Source of the DNA: Streptomyces musisoli
GTDB lineage: Bacteria > Actinomycetota > Actinomycetes > Streptomycetales > Streptomycetaceae
Assembly: GCF_016741855.1 (NCBI RefSeq)
Contig: NZ_JAERRH010000007.1
Coordinates: 62,001 to 126,000, forward strand
Reading direction: 5' to 3'
Length of the DNA: 64,000 bases
Shown piece by piece: positions 1 to 9,791 of the stretch (the first letter of the stretch is position 1; each line of letters opens with the position of its first letter). The translations under genes and the position numbers were made by a program. The notes beneath the pieces are model-generated. The model saw only the letters and a program-made list of their open reading frames with translations, made no database searches and was not told the DNA's origin.

Positions 1-55
1 CGTGGTCCCCCTGCTGGAACGGCTCGCCGCCGCCCCGGCCGGCGCGGACGTCTGA
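1..55 (+). CDS. C-terminal end of a truncated glycosyltransferase
   Basis: Only the last 17 codons and a TGA stop (53-55) are inside the window. They read VVPLLERLAAAPAGADV, which resembles the C-terminal helix of the complete glycosyltransferases in this cluster (for example LVPVLEDIA and LVRELERLV in the genes at 30634 and 21655). The next gene starts 13 bases after the stop on the same strand, so this is probably the upstream member of the same operon. The assignment rests on this short similarity only; it shows that the cluster continues to the left. Confidence 0.5.
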   Translation, partial: VVPLLERLAAAPAGADV

Positions 56-68
56 GGAGCGTGGACGG

Positions 69-824
69 ATGCGCATCGTCGGCCACGGCTTCCTCGCCCG
101 GCACCTGTCACCGCTGCGGGACGCCCACGACGGCGTCGTGCTGCTGGCCGCCGGAGTCTCCTGGGCGGCCGGCACCTCCGAGGCCGAGTTCGCCCGGGAG
201 GCGGACCTGGTCCGCCGCGAGCTGCGCGCCTGCCGCGCCGAGGGCAGCCGGCTCGTGTTCTTCTCCACCGCCTCCACCGGCATGTACGGCGCCGACGACT
301 GCCGTGGCCGGGAGGACGAACCCGTCGTGCCCTGCACCCCCTACGGCCGGCACAAGCACGGCCTGGAGGAGGAGATCCGCGCGTCCGGCGCGGACCACCT
401 CATCCTGCGCATGGGCCACGTCGTGGGCCCCGGCCAGCCCGCGCACCAGCTGCTGCCCTCGCTGATCAGACAGGTCCGGGCCGGCGAGGTGGTCATCCAC
501 CGGGGCGCCGCCCGGGACCTGATCGACATCGACGACGTCGTCGCCCTCGTCGGCCGCCTGCTCGCCCTGGGCACCTCCCGGGACGTCGTCAACATCGCCT
601 CCGGCGTGCCCGTGCCGATCGAGGCCGTCGTCGAGCGGATCGAACAGCGCCTCGGCACCACCGCGGTGCGCGGCTACGTCGACGGGCACCGCGGCAACCA
701 CCGGGTCAGCACCGCGCGGCTGCGCCGGCTGGCGGGCCCCGCGTACACGCGCTTCGACGCGGACTACCACCGGCGCGTGCTCGACAAGTACGTGCCCCTA
801 CCCGACCCGACCCTTACGGCCTGA
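69..824 (+). CDS. NDP-hexose 4-ketoreductase-like extended SDR
   Basis: A 251-residue NAD(P)-dependent sugar-nucleotide oxidoreductase of the extended SDR (epimerase/dehydratase) type. It has a short N-terminal Rossmann start (GHGFLA), a catalytic YGRHK (YxxxK) near residue 97 and an RDLIDIDDV stretch typical of NDP-sugar SDRs. Its small size fits the 4-ketoreductases of deoxysugar pathways. The expected role is reduction of an NDP-4-keto-deoxyhexose as the last step before transfer. The ATG at 69 follows a GAGGAGCG ribosome site and the gene runs in operon with the glycosyltransferase 10 bases downstream. A C4 epimerase role cannot be excluded, and stereochemistry cannot be read from sequence. 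Confidence 0.75.
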   Translation: MRIVGHGFLARHLSPLRDAHDGVVLLAAGVSWAAGTSEAEFAREADLVRRELRACRAEGSRLVFFSTASTGMYGADDCRGREDEPVVPCTPYGRHKHGLEEEIRASGADHLILRMGHVVGPGQPAHQLLPSLIRQVRAGEVVIHRGAARDLIDIDDVVALVGRLLALGTSRDVVNIASGVPVPIEAVVERIEQRLGTTAVRGYVDGHRGNHRVSTARLRRLAGPAYTRFDADYHRRVLDKYVPLPDPTLTA

Positions 825-834
825 GGAGCAACAG

Positions 835-2031
835 GTGCGTGTGCTGTTCGTGACGGCGGTCCTTCCGTCGCACTACTTCGTCATGGCGCCCTTCGCCTGG
901 GCGCTGCGGGCCGCGGGCCACGAGGTGTGCGTGGCGGCCCAGCCGGAACTCGTGGAGACCGTGGCCCGCTCGGGGCTGCCCGTGGTCCCGGTGGGCGGCG
1001 AGGCCGACTTCGCCGCCCGCTACCGCGACCGGACCGCCGGCCGCCCCGCCGGGGCCGGCGCCCGGCCCGGCGACCCCAAGGCGCTGTTCTGCACGGTCGC
1101 CGACGGCATGGCCGACGACCTGGTGGCCTTCGCCCGCCGGTGGCGGCCGGACGCCGTGGTGTGGGAGCCGACGACGCTCGCCGGCCCGCTCGCGGCCGCC
1201 GCCTGCGGCGCCGTCTCGCTGCGCTACCTGTGGGGGCCGGACATCGTGGGCCGCGGCATCGGCCGGCACAACCTGCCGCCGCAGTTCGCCGAGCTGTTCG
1301 CGCGCTTCGGGATCGACGTGGACGACATCCCGGAGTGGTGGAACATCGACGCCTGCCCCGACGACCTCCAGGTCACGGGCAACACCCAGCGCGTACCGGT
1401 GCGGTACGTGCCCTACAGCAACTCCCAGCACGTGCCCGACTGGTTCCTGCGCCGGGACGGCCGCAAGCGGGTGTGCGTCACCCTCGGCATCACCATGACG
1501 GAGGTGGCGGGCGGGAAGTCCTTCTTCGCGCCGCGCGTCCTGGACGCCCTCGCCGAGCTGGACATCGACCTGGTGACCGCCGTCGTACCCACCCAGCGGC
1601 CGCTGCTGGAGGGCCGGGTGCCCGACGGCGTCCGGGTCGCCGAGGACGGCGCCCTGCACATGCTGCTGCCCTCCTGCGACCTGGTGATCCACCACGGCGG
1701 CGTGGGCTCCATGCTGACCGCCGCGCTGTACGGCCTGCCGCAGCTGACGATCACCCAGATGCCGGACCAGAGCTTCTACTCCGGCTACCTCGCCGGGACC
1801 GGCGCGAGCGTGCACCTCACCGGCGACGAGGCCGACCCGGAGACGCTGCGCTCCGTCGTGCGCCGGCTCCTGGACGACCCGTCCTACCGCCGGGCCGCCG
1901 ACGGCATCCGTACGGCGATGCTGTCCCGCCCGACCCCGCAGCAGATCGTCCCGACGGTGGAGCGCCTGGTCGCCGCCGCGCGGGGCGCCGCCCCCACCCG
2001 CACCTGTGCCCCCGAACAAGGAGCAGCCTGA
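835..2031 (+). CDS. GT-B family deoxysugar glycosyltransferase (complete copy 1)
   Basis: A 398-residue macrolide/aromatic-polyketide type glycosyltransferase (GT1, GT-B fold) that moves a deoxysugar from an NDP donor to the polyketide or a growing sugar chain. The N-terminal start RVLFVTAVLPSHYFVMAPF and the acceptor domain are followed, near residue 286, by the nucleotide-sugar signature HHGGVGSM and later a GLPQL stretch. GTG at 835 follows GAGGAGCAACAG. The TGA overlaps the ATG of the luciferase-like gene (TGATG), so the two are translationally coupled. It is the most divergent of the five complete copies: VG replaces AG in the signature, and the acceptor domain shares little with the others. 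Confidence 0.88.
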   Translation: MRVLFVTAVLPSHYFVMAPFAWALRAAGHEVCVAAQPELVETVARSGLPVVPVGGEADFAARYRDRTAGRPAGAGARPGDPKALFCTVADGMADDLVAFARRWRPDAVVWEPTTLAGPLAAAACGAVSLRYLWGPDIVGRGIGRHNLPPQFAELFARFGIDVDDIPEWWNIDACPDDLQVTGNTQRVPVRYVPYSNSQHVPDWFLRRDGRKRVCVTLGITMTEVAGGKSFFAPRVLDALAELDIDLVTAVVPTQRPLLEGRVPDGVRVAEDGALHMLLPSCDLVIHHGGVGSMLTAALYGLPQLTITQMPDQSFYSGYLAGTGASVHLTGDEADPETLRSVVRRLLDDPSYRRAADGIRTAMLSRPTPQQIVPTVERLVAAARGAAPTRTCAPEQGAA

Positions 2032-3179
2032 TGACGGACGTGTCCTCTCCCGCCCCCGGGCACCCGGCCGCACCCGGACCGGACCCGGCCCCGCCCGGCG
2101 GGCTCGGCTTCGGACTGTTCTTCTTCGCGGCCGTCGGCGACGCGGCCACCGAGGCCTACCGGCTGCTCCTGGCGAGCGCCCAGCGCGCCGACGCGCTCGG
2201 CTTCGACTTCGTCTCCACCCCCGAGCGCCACTTCCACCGCTTCGGCGGCGCCTTCCCCAACCCGGCCGTCACCTCCGCGGCGCTGGCCGCGGTGACCCGG
2301 CGGGTCCAACTGCGGGCCGGCAGCGTGGTCACGCCGCTGCACCATCCGGCGCGGATCGTCGAGGACTTCGCGGTCGTGGACGGCATCTCCGGCGGCCGGG
2401 CCGCGATCTGCGTCGGCTCCGGCTGGAACGTCAACGACTTCGTGCTCGCACCCGACGCCTACGCCACCCGCCGCGAACGCGTCGTCGAGGACATCGCCGC
2501 CATCCGCGGCGCCTGGACCTCGGGCCGCTGGACGGGACGCGGCCCCGGCGGCGACGAGGTCCGACTGGACCTGTTCCCGCGCCCCGTCCAGCGCGAACTC
2601 CCCGTGTGGATCACGGCATCCCGCAGCGAGGAGACCTTCCGGCAGGCGGGCCGGCTCGGGACCAACGTCCTGACCCACCTGGAGAACCAGGACCTCGACG
2701 CGCTCGCCGGCAAGATCGACGTCTACCGTCGCGCCCGCGCCGAGGCGGGCTTCGACGCGGGCCGCGTCACCGTCATGATGCACACCTACGTCGCCGACAC
2801 CGACGAGGAGGCACAGGCCGTGGCGGTGCCGTGGCTGAAGCGGTACCTGCTCACCGCGATCGACCTGGAGGCGCGGGCGGTCGGCGCGGGCGGCTCGATG
2901 AGCGGCGGCCGGCAGGGCCGTGACTTCATGACCCGGCAGGAGGCGCGCGAGCGGCTCGCCGGACTCGGGGTCAACCGCTACCTCGACGGCACCTCGCTCA
3001 TCGGATCGGTCGAGCGGTGCGCCGGTGTCGCCGCCCGGGTACGGGCCGCGGGCGTGGACGAGATCGCCTGCCTGGTGGACTTCGTGGGCGACACGGACAC
3101 CGTGCTCGGCGGCCTGGACCGGCTGAACGCGGTACGGGAACGCAGCGGCGCGCCGGCGGCAGTGGGCGCCGGCGTGTGA
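2031..3179 (+). CDS. Luciferase-like FMN monooxygenase, MupA/Atu3640-like
   Basis: A 382-residue luciferase-like (TIM-barrel, FMN/F420) oxidoreductase. After a Pro-rich N-terminal tail of about 25 residues come GFGLFFF, STPERHFHRFGG and GGRAAICVGSGWNVNDF, characteristic of the natural-product MupA/Atu3640 branch of the LLM family. The substrate is unknown; in other pathways members hydroxylate carrier-bound or free intermediates. The start overlaps the stop of the preceding glycosyltransferase. A near-perfect hairpin terminator lies 20 bases after the stop, so this is the last gene of the operon that enters from the left edge. Confidence 0.82.
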   Translation: MTDVSSPAPGHPAAPGPDPAPPGGLGFGLFFFAAVGDAATEAYRLLLASAQRADALGFDFVSTPERHFHRFGGAFPNPAVTSAALAAVTRRVQLRAGSVVTPLHHPARIVEDFAVVDGISGGRAAICVGSGWNVNDFVLAPDAYATRRERVVEDIAAIRGAWTSGRWTGRGPGGDEVRLDLFPRPVQRELPVWITASRSEETFRQAGRLGTNVLTHLENQDLDALAGKIDVYRRARAEAGFDAGRVTVMMHTYVADTDEEAQAVAVPWLKRYLLTAIDLEARAVGAGGSMSGGRQGRDFMTRQEARERLAGLGVNRYLDGTSLIGSVERCAGVAARVRAAGVDEIACLVDFVGDTDTVLGGLDRLNAVRERSGAPAAVGAGV

Positions 3180-3198
3180 CGGACCGCCGTACCGCGAC

Positions 3199-3239
3199 GA
3201 CCGAGGGCGTCCCCGGAGGATCCGGGGACGCCCTCGGTC
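3199..3239. terminator. Bidirectional hairpin terminator
   Basis: A perfect 18-bp inverted repeat (arms 3199-3216 and 3222-3239, loop AGGAT) sits between the convergent genes ending at 3179 (+) and 3256 (-). There is no T-tract, as is usual in Streptomyces. The stem is long and GC-rich enough to stop transcription from either side. Confidence 0.85.
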
Positions 3240-3255
3240 CGTGTCCCGTCCCCCG

Positions 3256-3876
3256 TCAGCCCTTCGCGCGGCGGCGACGGCGCAGCAGCAGTCCCGCGCC
3301 GAGCGCGGCACCGGCCAGGGTGGGCAGTCCGTGGATGTCACGGAAGGCCGTGTCCACGACCGCTCCGGCCAGCACCGCCGCCCCCCATATCCGCACCCGG
3401 TTGAGCAGCGGCCGGGGCCAGCCGCGGTCCTGCGCCTCCAGGAACAGCCAGGACACCAGCCCGCCGGCCAGCCCCAGCACGGCGATGGAGTTGCCCGCGC
3501 CGTGCGGCTGCCACAGGTAGCCGGCGAACTCGCCGGCGGCCGCGGGCACCAGGTACAGCGCGAGCATGCCCCGGGCGCCGAAGATCCGCTCGACGGGGAC
3601 GCCGAGGGCCGCGACGGCGGGCACGGTCACCAGGGCCTGCCAGCCGGGGGACTGCACGAGCAGCGGGGACAGGGTCCGCCACCACTCGCCCGACGCCAGC
3701 GCGTCGGGGTCGCGGCGCAGCGCCTCCAGCACGTCGGGGAACGGGAACTGGGCCGCGGTCACCGCCCCGGTGACCAGCAGCACGGACGCCGTCGCCGGCG
3801 GCACGCGCCACCGGCGGGAGCCGGGCCGGGAGGCCGGGGGCGGGATCCGCTCGTCGTGCCGTGCGCCGGTCACCAT
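3256..3876 (-). CDS. Rhomboid-like integral membrane protein
   Basis: A 206-residue membrane protein. Hydrophobic segments include ATASVLLVTGAVTAAQF, a central LVTVPAVAALGV, and a later stretch with GNSIAVLGLAGG, followed by a segment ending in FRDIHGLPTLAGAALG. The Ser of GNS and the His of DIHG sit where intramembrane rhomboid proteases carry their Ser-His dyad, although the usual GxSG is GNSI. ATG at 3876 was chosen because AGGAG lies 6 bases upstream; the frame is open further back without a better site. It points toward the cluster operon and ends at a shared terminator. Its link to biosynthesis is unclear. Confidence 0.6.
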   Translation of the reverse strand: MVTGARHDERIPPPASRPGSRRWRVPPATASVLLVTGAVTAAQFPFPDVLEALRRDPDALASGEWWRTLSPLLVQSPGWQALVTVPAVAALGVPVERIFGARGMLALYLVPAAAGEFAGYLWQPHGAGNSIAVLGLAGGLVSWLFLEAQDRGWPRPLLNRVRIWGAAVLAGAVVDTAFRDIHGLPTLAGAALGAGLLLRRRRRAKG

Positions 3877-4028
3877 GCCCAACTCCTGTCTGCGCCGCGG
3901 TCGTCGCTGCCGTCCGGGCGGAACCCGGCCGGCCCGCCCATGCATCCCACACCTCGCTCGAGGCCCGCTCGAGCGTCCCGCCGGAGGCTACCGCGAGCCG
4001 TCGCGGGCACACAGCGGCGCATGCCTGC

Positions 4029-5075
4029 TCAGCTCCCGGACCCGGGACGGGAGGCGACCAGGATGCGCAGGGGCAGGCCCGGCCGGGCGTGCAGTTCGGT
4101 CTCGGTGAGCCCCGCCGCGGCCAGCATCCCGCGGTGCGCGTCCGACGAGTGCATCTCGCCGCCCCGCGTCCAGGACAGCATCAGCAGGCCCAGCAGGTGG
4201 GCGTGCGGTTCGTCCGCCGCGGGCTGGTCGCCGGTGGTGAAGCCCATGACGACCAGCCGGCCGTCCGGAGCGAGGGCCCCGGCCAGCCTGCGCACCAGCG
4301 CGGCGGCCCGCTCGGGCGGGAAGTGGAACAGCACGTTGCCGAGCACGATCAGGTCGTAGGTCCGGGTGAGCGGAACGTCGAAGGCGTCGCCCGGCAGCAT
4401 CTCCACCCGGTCGCGCACACCGAGGCGTTCGGCGTGCCGGCCGGCCACCTCCAGCACCGTCGGCCAGTCCTGCGAGCCGACGCGGGCCTGCGGCAGCCGC
4501 TGGGCGAGGACGTAACCGGCCAGGCCGTGGCCGCAGCCGACGTCCAGCACGTTCAGCTCCGTACGCGGGCGGGCCCAGGAGTCGAGGACGTCCGCCAGCA
4601 GCTCGGCCGCGCGCAGCGTGCCGAACGTGGTGTGGGTGGCGAAGTCCGTCCAGTACGGGAAGTCGGGCGCGAGCGCGTCGACACCCGGCACCGGGGTCCC
4701 CTCGCGCACGGTCCGCGCCAGCTGCCCCAGCGCCTCCCACTCGCCCTGGCTGGACGCCACCGCGGCGATGCCGCCGCAGTACCGGGGACTGTCACTGACC
4801 AGCAACTCCTGTCCGCCTGGGACCAGTTCGTAGCGGCCGCCCCGCTCGTCGAGCAGGCGCAGCGCGGTCAGCGCGCCCAGCAGCAGGCGGGTGCCGCGCG
4901 GATCGGCGCCCAGCCGGGCCGCCACCTCCGCCGCGTCCGCCGGCCCCTTGGCCAGCGCGTCGAAGACACCCAGCTCGACGGCGGCGCGCAGCACGGCGGT
5001 CGCCTTGAAGCCGGCCATCATCTCGAACAGCCTCTGCGGTGTCAGGGGCTGGGGTGTGCTGTCGGCCTCGGTCAC
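4029..5075 (-). CDS. SAM-dependent O-methyltransferase (DnrK-like)
   Basis: A 348-residue class I methyltransferase with an N-terminal winged-helix/dimerisation region (LGVFDALAKGPADAAEVAARL) and a SAM-binding motif VLDVGCGHG near residue 177, as in the DnrK/TcmN/plant-OMT-like family that methylates hydroxyls of aromatic polyketides or sugars. The later motif reads VLGNVLFHFPPE, keeping a His near the catalytic site. GTG at 5075 is preceded by AAGGAG at 5-base spacing. It is divergent from the glycosyltransferase at 5267, with about 190 bases of shared promoter region between them. The substrate hydroxyl is not predictable. Confidence 0.82.
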   Translation of the reverse strand: MTEADSTPQPLTPQRLFEMMAGFKATAVLRAAVELGVFDALAKGPADAAEVAARLGADPRGTRLLLGALTALRLLDERGGRYELVPGGQELLVSDSPRYCGGIAAVASSQGEWEALGQLARTVREGTPVPGVDALAPDFPYWTDFATHTTFGTLRAAELLADVLDSWARPRTELNVLDVGCGHGLAGYVLAQRLPQARVGSQDWPTVLEVAGRHAERLGVRDRVEMLPGDAFDVPLTRTYDLIVLGNVLFHFPPERAAALVRRLAGALAPDGRLVVMGFTTGDQPAADEPHAHLLGLLMLSWTRGGEMHSSDAHRGMLAAAGLTETELHARPGLPLRILVASRPGSGS

Positions 5076-5266
5076 GCTCGCTCCTTCCACGGGCCGCCCC
5101 CTGGGGCGGCCGCCGGCGGTTTCCGGGCGCCAGCGTGGCCGGGCCCGCTTCAGCACCGCTCCACTGCGGCTCGAACCGGGACGGCGGACCGGCCGGGCCT
5201 CCACCCCTCCTCGAGGCGGGCGCGCGACGCTGGCCCGCCGACCCGGTTGTGTGCAGGAGGCCGCCC

Positions 5267-6616
5267 ATGCGTGTGCTGTTCACCGTCTCGGCCTGGAAAG
5301 GCCACTGGTATCCCCTGGTGCCGCTCGGCTGGGCGCTCCAGGCATCGGGACACGAGGTGCGGGTGGCGTGCGCCCCCTCGCAGAGCGAGGACGTCGCACG
5401 GGCGGGACTCACCCCCGTACCCGTGCTCGGCGAGCTGGACATGGTCTTCCTGGCCCGCCTCCAGAACGTGTGGAACGCGCAGGCGGGCCGCTGGCCGTAT
5501 GCCGGACTGCCGCCGCACCCGGTGACCGGCGCGCCCCTGCGGTCGCTGTCGGAGTTCTCGTTCGCCGAGTTCGCCCGGGAGAGCGGCGTACGTCTCGCGG
5601 CCCCCACCCGGGTGAGCCACGACGCGGCCGTCGGCCTGGCCCGCCGCTGGCGGCCCGACCTGGTGGTGCACGAACTGCTGAGCATGGAGGGCCTGCTGGC
5701 CGCCCGGGTCCTCGGGGTGCCGGCGGTGCTGCACCTGTGGGGGCCGGCCGGTACCCACGAGGACGAGCCCGGTCTGCGGCTCCGCCCGGAGGACCCCACC
5801 GGCTCCTTCGCCCGGTACGGGGTCGGCGAACTCGGCCCGGACCTGGTGGAACACGTCATCGACCCGTGCCCCGGGGCGCTGCGCCCGCGGACGTCGGCAC
5901 GGCGGCTGCCGATGCGGTACGTCCCCTACAACGGCCCCGGCCACAGCGGACCCGGTCACGGCCCCGGCCATGGCGGCCCCGGTCTCGGCGGCCCCGGCCA
6001 CGGCGGCCCCGGTCTCGACGGCTCCCTCGCCGGCCCTATCACCGCGTCGGCCGGGGAGCCGGGCGGCGCGGCGCGGCCGCGGGTCTCGGCCGGCGCGGCG
6101 CGGCCGCGGGTCTGTGTCGTGTGGGGGAACTCGGTCGCCCGGATGGTGGGCCCGCAGGCCGCCGTCCTGCCGACGGTGGTGGAGGCCGTCGCCGGGCTCG
6201 ACGCGGAGGTGGTGGTCACCGCCAACGCCGCGGACGCCGCCGCGCTCGGCCCGCTGCTGCCGAACGTACGGGTCCTGCGCGATCAGCCGCTGCACCAGGT
6301 GCTGCCCGGCTGTGCCGCGGTCGTGCACCACGGCGGGGCCGGCGTGCTGATGACGGCGCTGGCCGCGGGTGTGCCGCAACTGGCGCTGCCCTGCGCGATG
6401 GACCAGTTCCTCAACGCCCGGCGGCTGGCCGGCTCCGGGGCCGGTCTGGCCGTACCCGCCCACGAGGCCGGCGTGGCGCGGATCCGGGAGGCCGTCACGG
6501 CACTGCTGGGGCGGCCCGCCCACCGCACGGCCGCCGAGGAGTTGCGCCGGGAGATCGCGGCGCTGCCGTCCCCGCTGCGGCTGGTCGAGGACCTGGAGAA
6601 GCTGGCCGCCCGCTGA
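5267..6616 (+). CDS. GT-B deoxysugar glycosyltransferase (copy 2) with a repeat-expanded linker
   Basis: A 449-residue glycosyltransferase, about 35 residues longer than its 414-427 residue paralogues. The N-terminus RVLFTVSAWKGHWYPLVPLG and the C-terminal signature VVHHGGAGVLMTALAAGVPQL (split here as HHGGAG and GVPQL) are intact. The extra length is a Gly/Pro/His-rich insert in the linker between the acceptor and donor domains (about residues 225-282). ATG at 5267 follows CAGGAGG. It stands alone on the plus strand between the divergent methyltransferase and a terminator shared with the ABC permease. It probably transfers one deoxysugar of the chain; donor and acceptor are unknown. Confidence 0.86.
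   Translation: MRVLFTVSAWKGHWYPLVPLGWALQASGHEVRVACAPSQSEDVARAGLTPVPVLGELDMVFLARLQNVWNAQAGRWPYAGLPPHPVTGAPLRSLSEFSFAEFARESGVRLAAPTRVSHDAAVGLARRWRPDLVVHELLSMEGLLAARVLGVPAVLHLWGPAGTHEDEPGLRLRPEDPTGSFARYGVGELGPDLVEHVIDPCPGALRPRTSARRLPMRYVPYNGPGHSGPGHGPGHGGPGLGGPGHGGPGLDGSLAGPITASAGEPGGAARPRVSAGAARPRVCVVWGNSVARMVGPQAAVLPTVVEAVAGLDAEVVVTANAADAAALGPLLPNVRVLRDQPLHQVLPGCAAVVHHGGAGVLMTALAAGVPQLALPCAMDQFLNARRLAGSGAGLAVPAHEAGVARIREAVTALLGRPAHRTAAEELRREIAALPSPLRLVEDLEKLAAR
5940..6113 (+). repeat. In-frame GPGH/GGPGL repeat tract and 27-bp duplication inside glycosyltransferase 2
   Basis: A low-complexity tract encodes repeated GPGH, GGPGL and GGPGH units, in a near-duplicated 30-bp DNA pattern. It is followed by a direct repeat of the 22 bases at 6065-6086 at 6092-6113 (27-bp period) that duplicates the ARPRV linker segment. 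The paralogue at 21655 has about 11 residues here; this gene has about 53. All units are multiples of three, so the frame is kept. Confidence 0.85.
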
Positions 6617-6668
6617 CGGAGAACGCGACCCGCCGGCCGGCAGACGCGGCCCGCGGCGGAAAACGCCG

Positions 6669-6696
6669 AGGGCCCGCCCCCTGTGGGGCGGGCCCT
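6669..6696. terminator. Hairpin terminator between convergent genes
   Basis: Perfect 12-bp stem (arms 6669-6680 and 6685-6696) with a CTGT loop, between the glycosyltransferase ending at 6616 (+) and the ABC permease ending at 6713 (-). It can serve both strands. Confidence 0.8.
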
Positions 6697-6712
6697 TCGT
6701 CGTGTGCGGGGT

Positions 6713-7437
6713 TCAAACCCGGATCTCGTCGCGCCGGTACAGCCACGCGGCGAGTGCGGCGAACAGCGCCAGATAGCCGCCGAGCACGGCCAGGTCCGAC
6801 AGGTGCGGCCAGTGCCCGAGCTGGGTGCTGTGCCCGAGTTCGGCCAGGTGGTAGGTCGGGGTCAGCTCGGCCACGATCCGCAGCCACGACGGGAAGATCT
6901 CCACCGGCCAGAACAGGCCGCCCACCATGGAGAAGCCCATGTTCACCACCATCAGCCCGATGGTGATCGAGGTGGTGGAGAACATGTAGCCCAGCATGAC
7001 GCTCAGCGCGCAGAAGACGAGGCTGCCGAGCCAGACGGCGCAGCCGGAGGCGAGCCACAGCGCGGCGGACATGCGGACGTGGTTGAACACCGCGCCGAAC
7101 AGGAAGATCGTCAGGGTGGCGGCGAGGCTGACCGCCGCCGCCGTGAGGACCTTCACCGTGATGTACAGGCCGCTGGACATCGAGGTGAGCCGCAGCTGGC
7201 GGGTCCAGCCCACCTCGCGCTCGGCGGCGATGCGCGGGCCGCCGGTGTTCAGGGACGCGCCGATCGCGCTGAACACCGCCATGGACACCAGCAGGTACTT
7301 GGCGGTCGAGGTGCCGCCGAGGGTGTGGCCCTGTCCCCGGGCGGACGACAGGTAGATGATGATCGGCATTCCGACGGTGAACAGGACGAAACGCCAGTCG
7401 CGCAGGGCGCGCTTTATCTCCAGCTCCAGCATGACGG

Positions 7438-7441
<4 letters not shown>
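6713..7441 (-). CDS. ABC-2 type exporter permease (DrrB-like), system 1
   Basis: A 242-residue ABC-2 membrane protein with about six hydrophobic segments (for example FVLFTVGMPIIIYLSSA, VSLAATLTIFLFGAVF, LASGCAVWLGSLVFCALS). It forms the membrane channel with the ATPase encoded just upstream. The TTG at 7441 overlaps the TGA of the ATPase gene and has GGAG 8 bases upstream; ATG at 7432 is the alternative start. Such pairs export anthracycline-like and glycosylated polyketides and confer self-resistance, which fits the context. Confidence 0.8.
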
Positions 7442-8400
<959 letters not shown>

Positions 8401-8432
8401 CGGAATCGGTGTTCCTTTCGTCGGTGCCGCCC

Positions 8433-9548
8433 TCACGGCACGGGGTGGGGGGTCGAGGGGTGGGGGGTCGAGGGGTGGGGGGTCGAGGGGTGCGGTCGGT
8501 CGCCGGAGGCGGGGCCCGCGGCCCACGCGGGACGCCGCAGGATCTCCACCACGGCGCCCGACCAGGTGAAGCCGGCGCCCACGCCCAGCAGCAGGCAGCG
8601 GTCGCCGGGGCCGACGGCACCGGTGTCCACGAGCCGGCCGAGACTGGCGAACTGGTCGCCCGCGCCGAGGTGGCCCACGCCGCGGAACCAGGACCAGGCG
8701 GTGCGGTCCGGGTCGATGCCGTACGGGGCGAGGTAGTTGGCCGCCAGCCGACGGCGTCCGAAGTGGGGGAGGACGAACCAGTCGATGTCGTCGAGCTTGA
8801 CGTCGGCGTCGGCGAGCGCCCCCTCCAGGGCCTCGCGCTGCCCGCGCGCGCTGCGGGCGACGGTCTCGCTCATGCTCGCCGAGGACAGGTAGCCCTTCTG
8901 GCACGCCTTCACGTCCAGCGGGCTGCGGACGGAGAACGGCGCCGGGCCGAAGGGGTCGTCGCCGCGGTGCATGGCCTCCAGCGACGGGTCGGAGACCGTG
9001 ACCAGGCTGCGCAGGCGGGCGTAGCCGTCCTCGTTGGACAGCACCAGGGCGGCGCCGCCGTCCCCGAACACGCTGCCCGGGTCGCTGAACCAGCGGTCGA
9101 TGCCCGGCAGGCAGAAGCGGTCCGCTGCGACGGTGAGCACCGCCGAGGGGCCCGGGGCCGCGGTGAGGTGGGTGGCGGCGAGTTCCAGGGCCGCCATGCC
9201 GCCGTTGGACATCTGGTGGAGCTCGATCGCCTGGGACCGGCCGCCGCCGAGCGCGGCGCGCTGGACGTAGGAGGCCGGGGCCCACATGTCGTGGCCCTGG
9301 TAGTAGACGTTGGCGTAGAGCAGGAGCCGCACGGTGGCGGCCGGCAGCCCGGAGCGCTCGAGCGCCTGCCGGGCGGCCCGGGCGGCCATCTCGGGGGCGG
9401 GCTCCTCGGTGGAGACGGTGGCGGCGACGAACTCGGTGCGGGCCACGTCCCGTTCGCGGCACAGCCCTTGCGCCGCGGCGTCGCCGACCGGGAGAGGACG
9501 CGGCAGCCAGGTGCCGTTGCCTGCGACATACACCGCCTCGTACTTCAT
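8433..9548 (-). CDS. KAS III-like acyltransferase with Ser at the nucleophile position
   Basis: A 371-residue ketosynthase III-fold protein related to enzymes that move acyl groups in sugar or polyketide tailoring (CerJ, ChlB3, DpsC type). The nucleophile region reads ELHQMSNGG, so Ser114 stands where FabH has Cys, as known for DpsC. The His-bearing motif VLPHFG is kept, and the usual Asn site is followed by GHLGAGD. It starts at ATG 9548. The last 20 or so residues are a PHPST repeat tail. It could load a starter unit or transfer an acyl group to a sugar; sequence alone does not decide. Confidence 0.78.
   Translation of the reverse strand: MKYEAVYVAGNGTWLPRPLPVGDAAAQGLCRERDVARTEFVAATVSTEEPAPEMAARAARQALERSGLPAATVRLLLYANVYYQGHDMWAPASYVQRAALGGGRSQAIELHQMSNGGMAALELAATHLTAAPGPSAVLTVAADRFCLPGIDRWFSDPGSVFGDGGAALVLSNEDGYARLRSLVTVSDPSLEAMHRGDDPFGPAPFSVRSPLDVKACQKGYLSSASMSETVARSARGQREALEGALADADVKLDDIDWFVLPHFGRRRLAANYLAPYGIDPDRTAWSWFRGVGHLGAGDQFASLGRLVDTGAVGPGDRCLLLGVGAGFTWSGAVVEILRRPAWAAGPASGDRPHPSTPHPSTPHPSTPHPVP
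8442..8486 (-). repeat. 15-bp tandem repeat encoding PHPST in the KAS III tail
   Basis: Three perfect copies of a 15-base unit (8442-8456, 8457-8471, 8472-8486), plus partial ends. They encode PHPST repeats at the C-terminus of the KAS III-like protein. The unit length keeps the frame. Confidence 0.9.
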
Positions 9549-9791
9549 GGAAGGGACCTTTCGGTTGCGGTCTGCTGCGGGGCGGGCCGGCCGGGTCGGG
9601 GGCCGGACGACCCGGGGGCCGGACGGGTTCCTGGGGCTGGGGGTGCGGGCAGGCGCCTGGGGCTGGGCGGACGCGGGTGCGGGCGGGCGTCTGGGGCCGG
9701 GCGGACGCGGGGGCGGGCGGGTGCTTACGGACCAGGCGGACGCGGGCGGGGGCGGGGGGCGGATGCCCAGGGCCCGGCGGCCCGGGGGCGG

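Noticed and set aside
3877..3945. Upstream extension of the rhomboid-like protein
   Set aside because: The extra residues are Arg/Gly-rich with no ribosome site; ATG 3876 has AGGAG 6 bases upstream.
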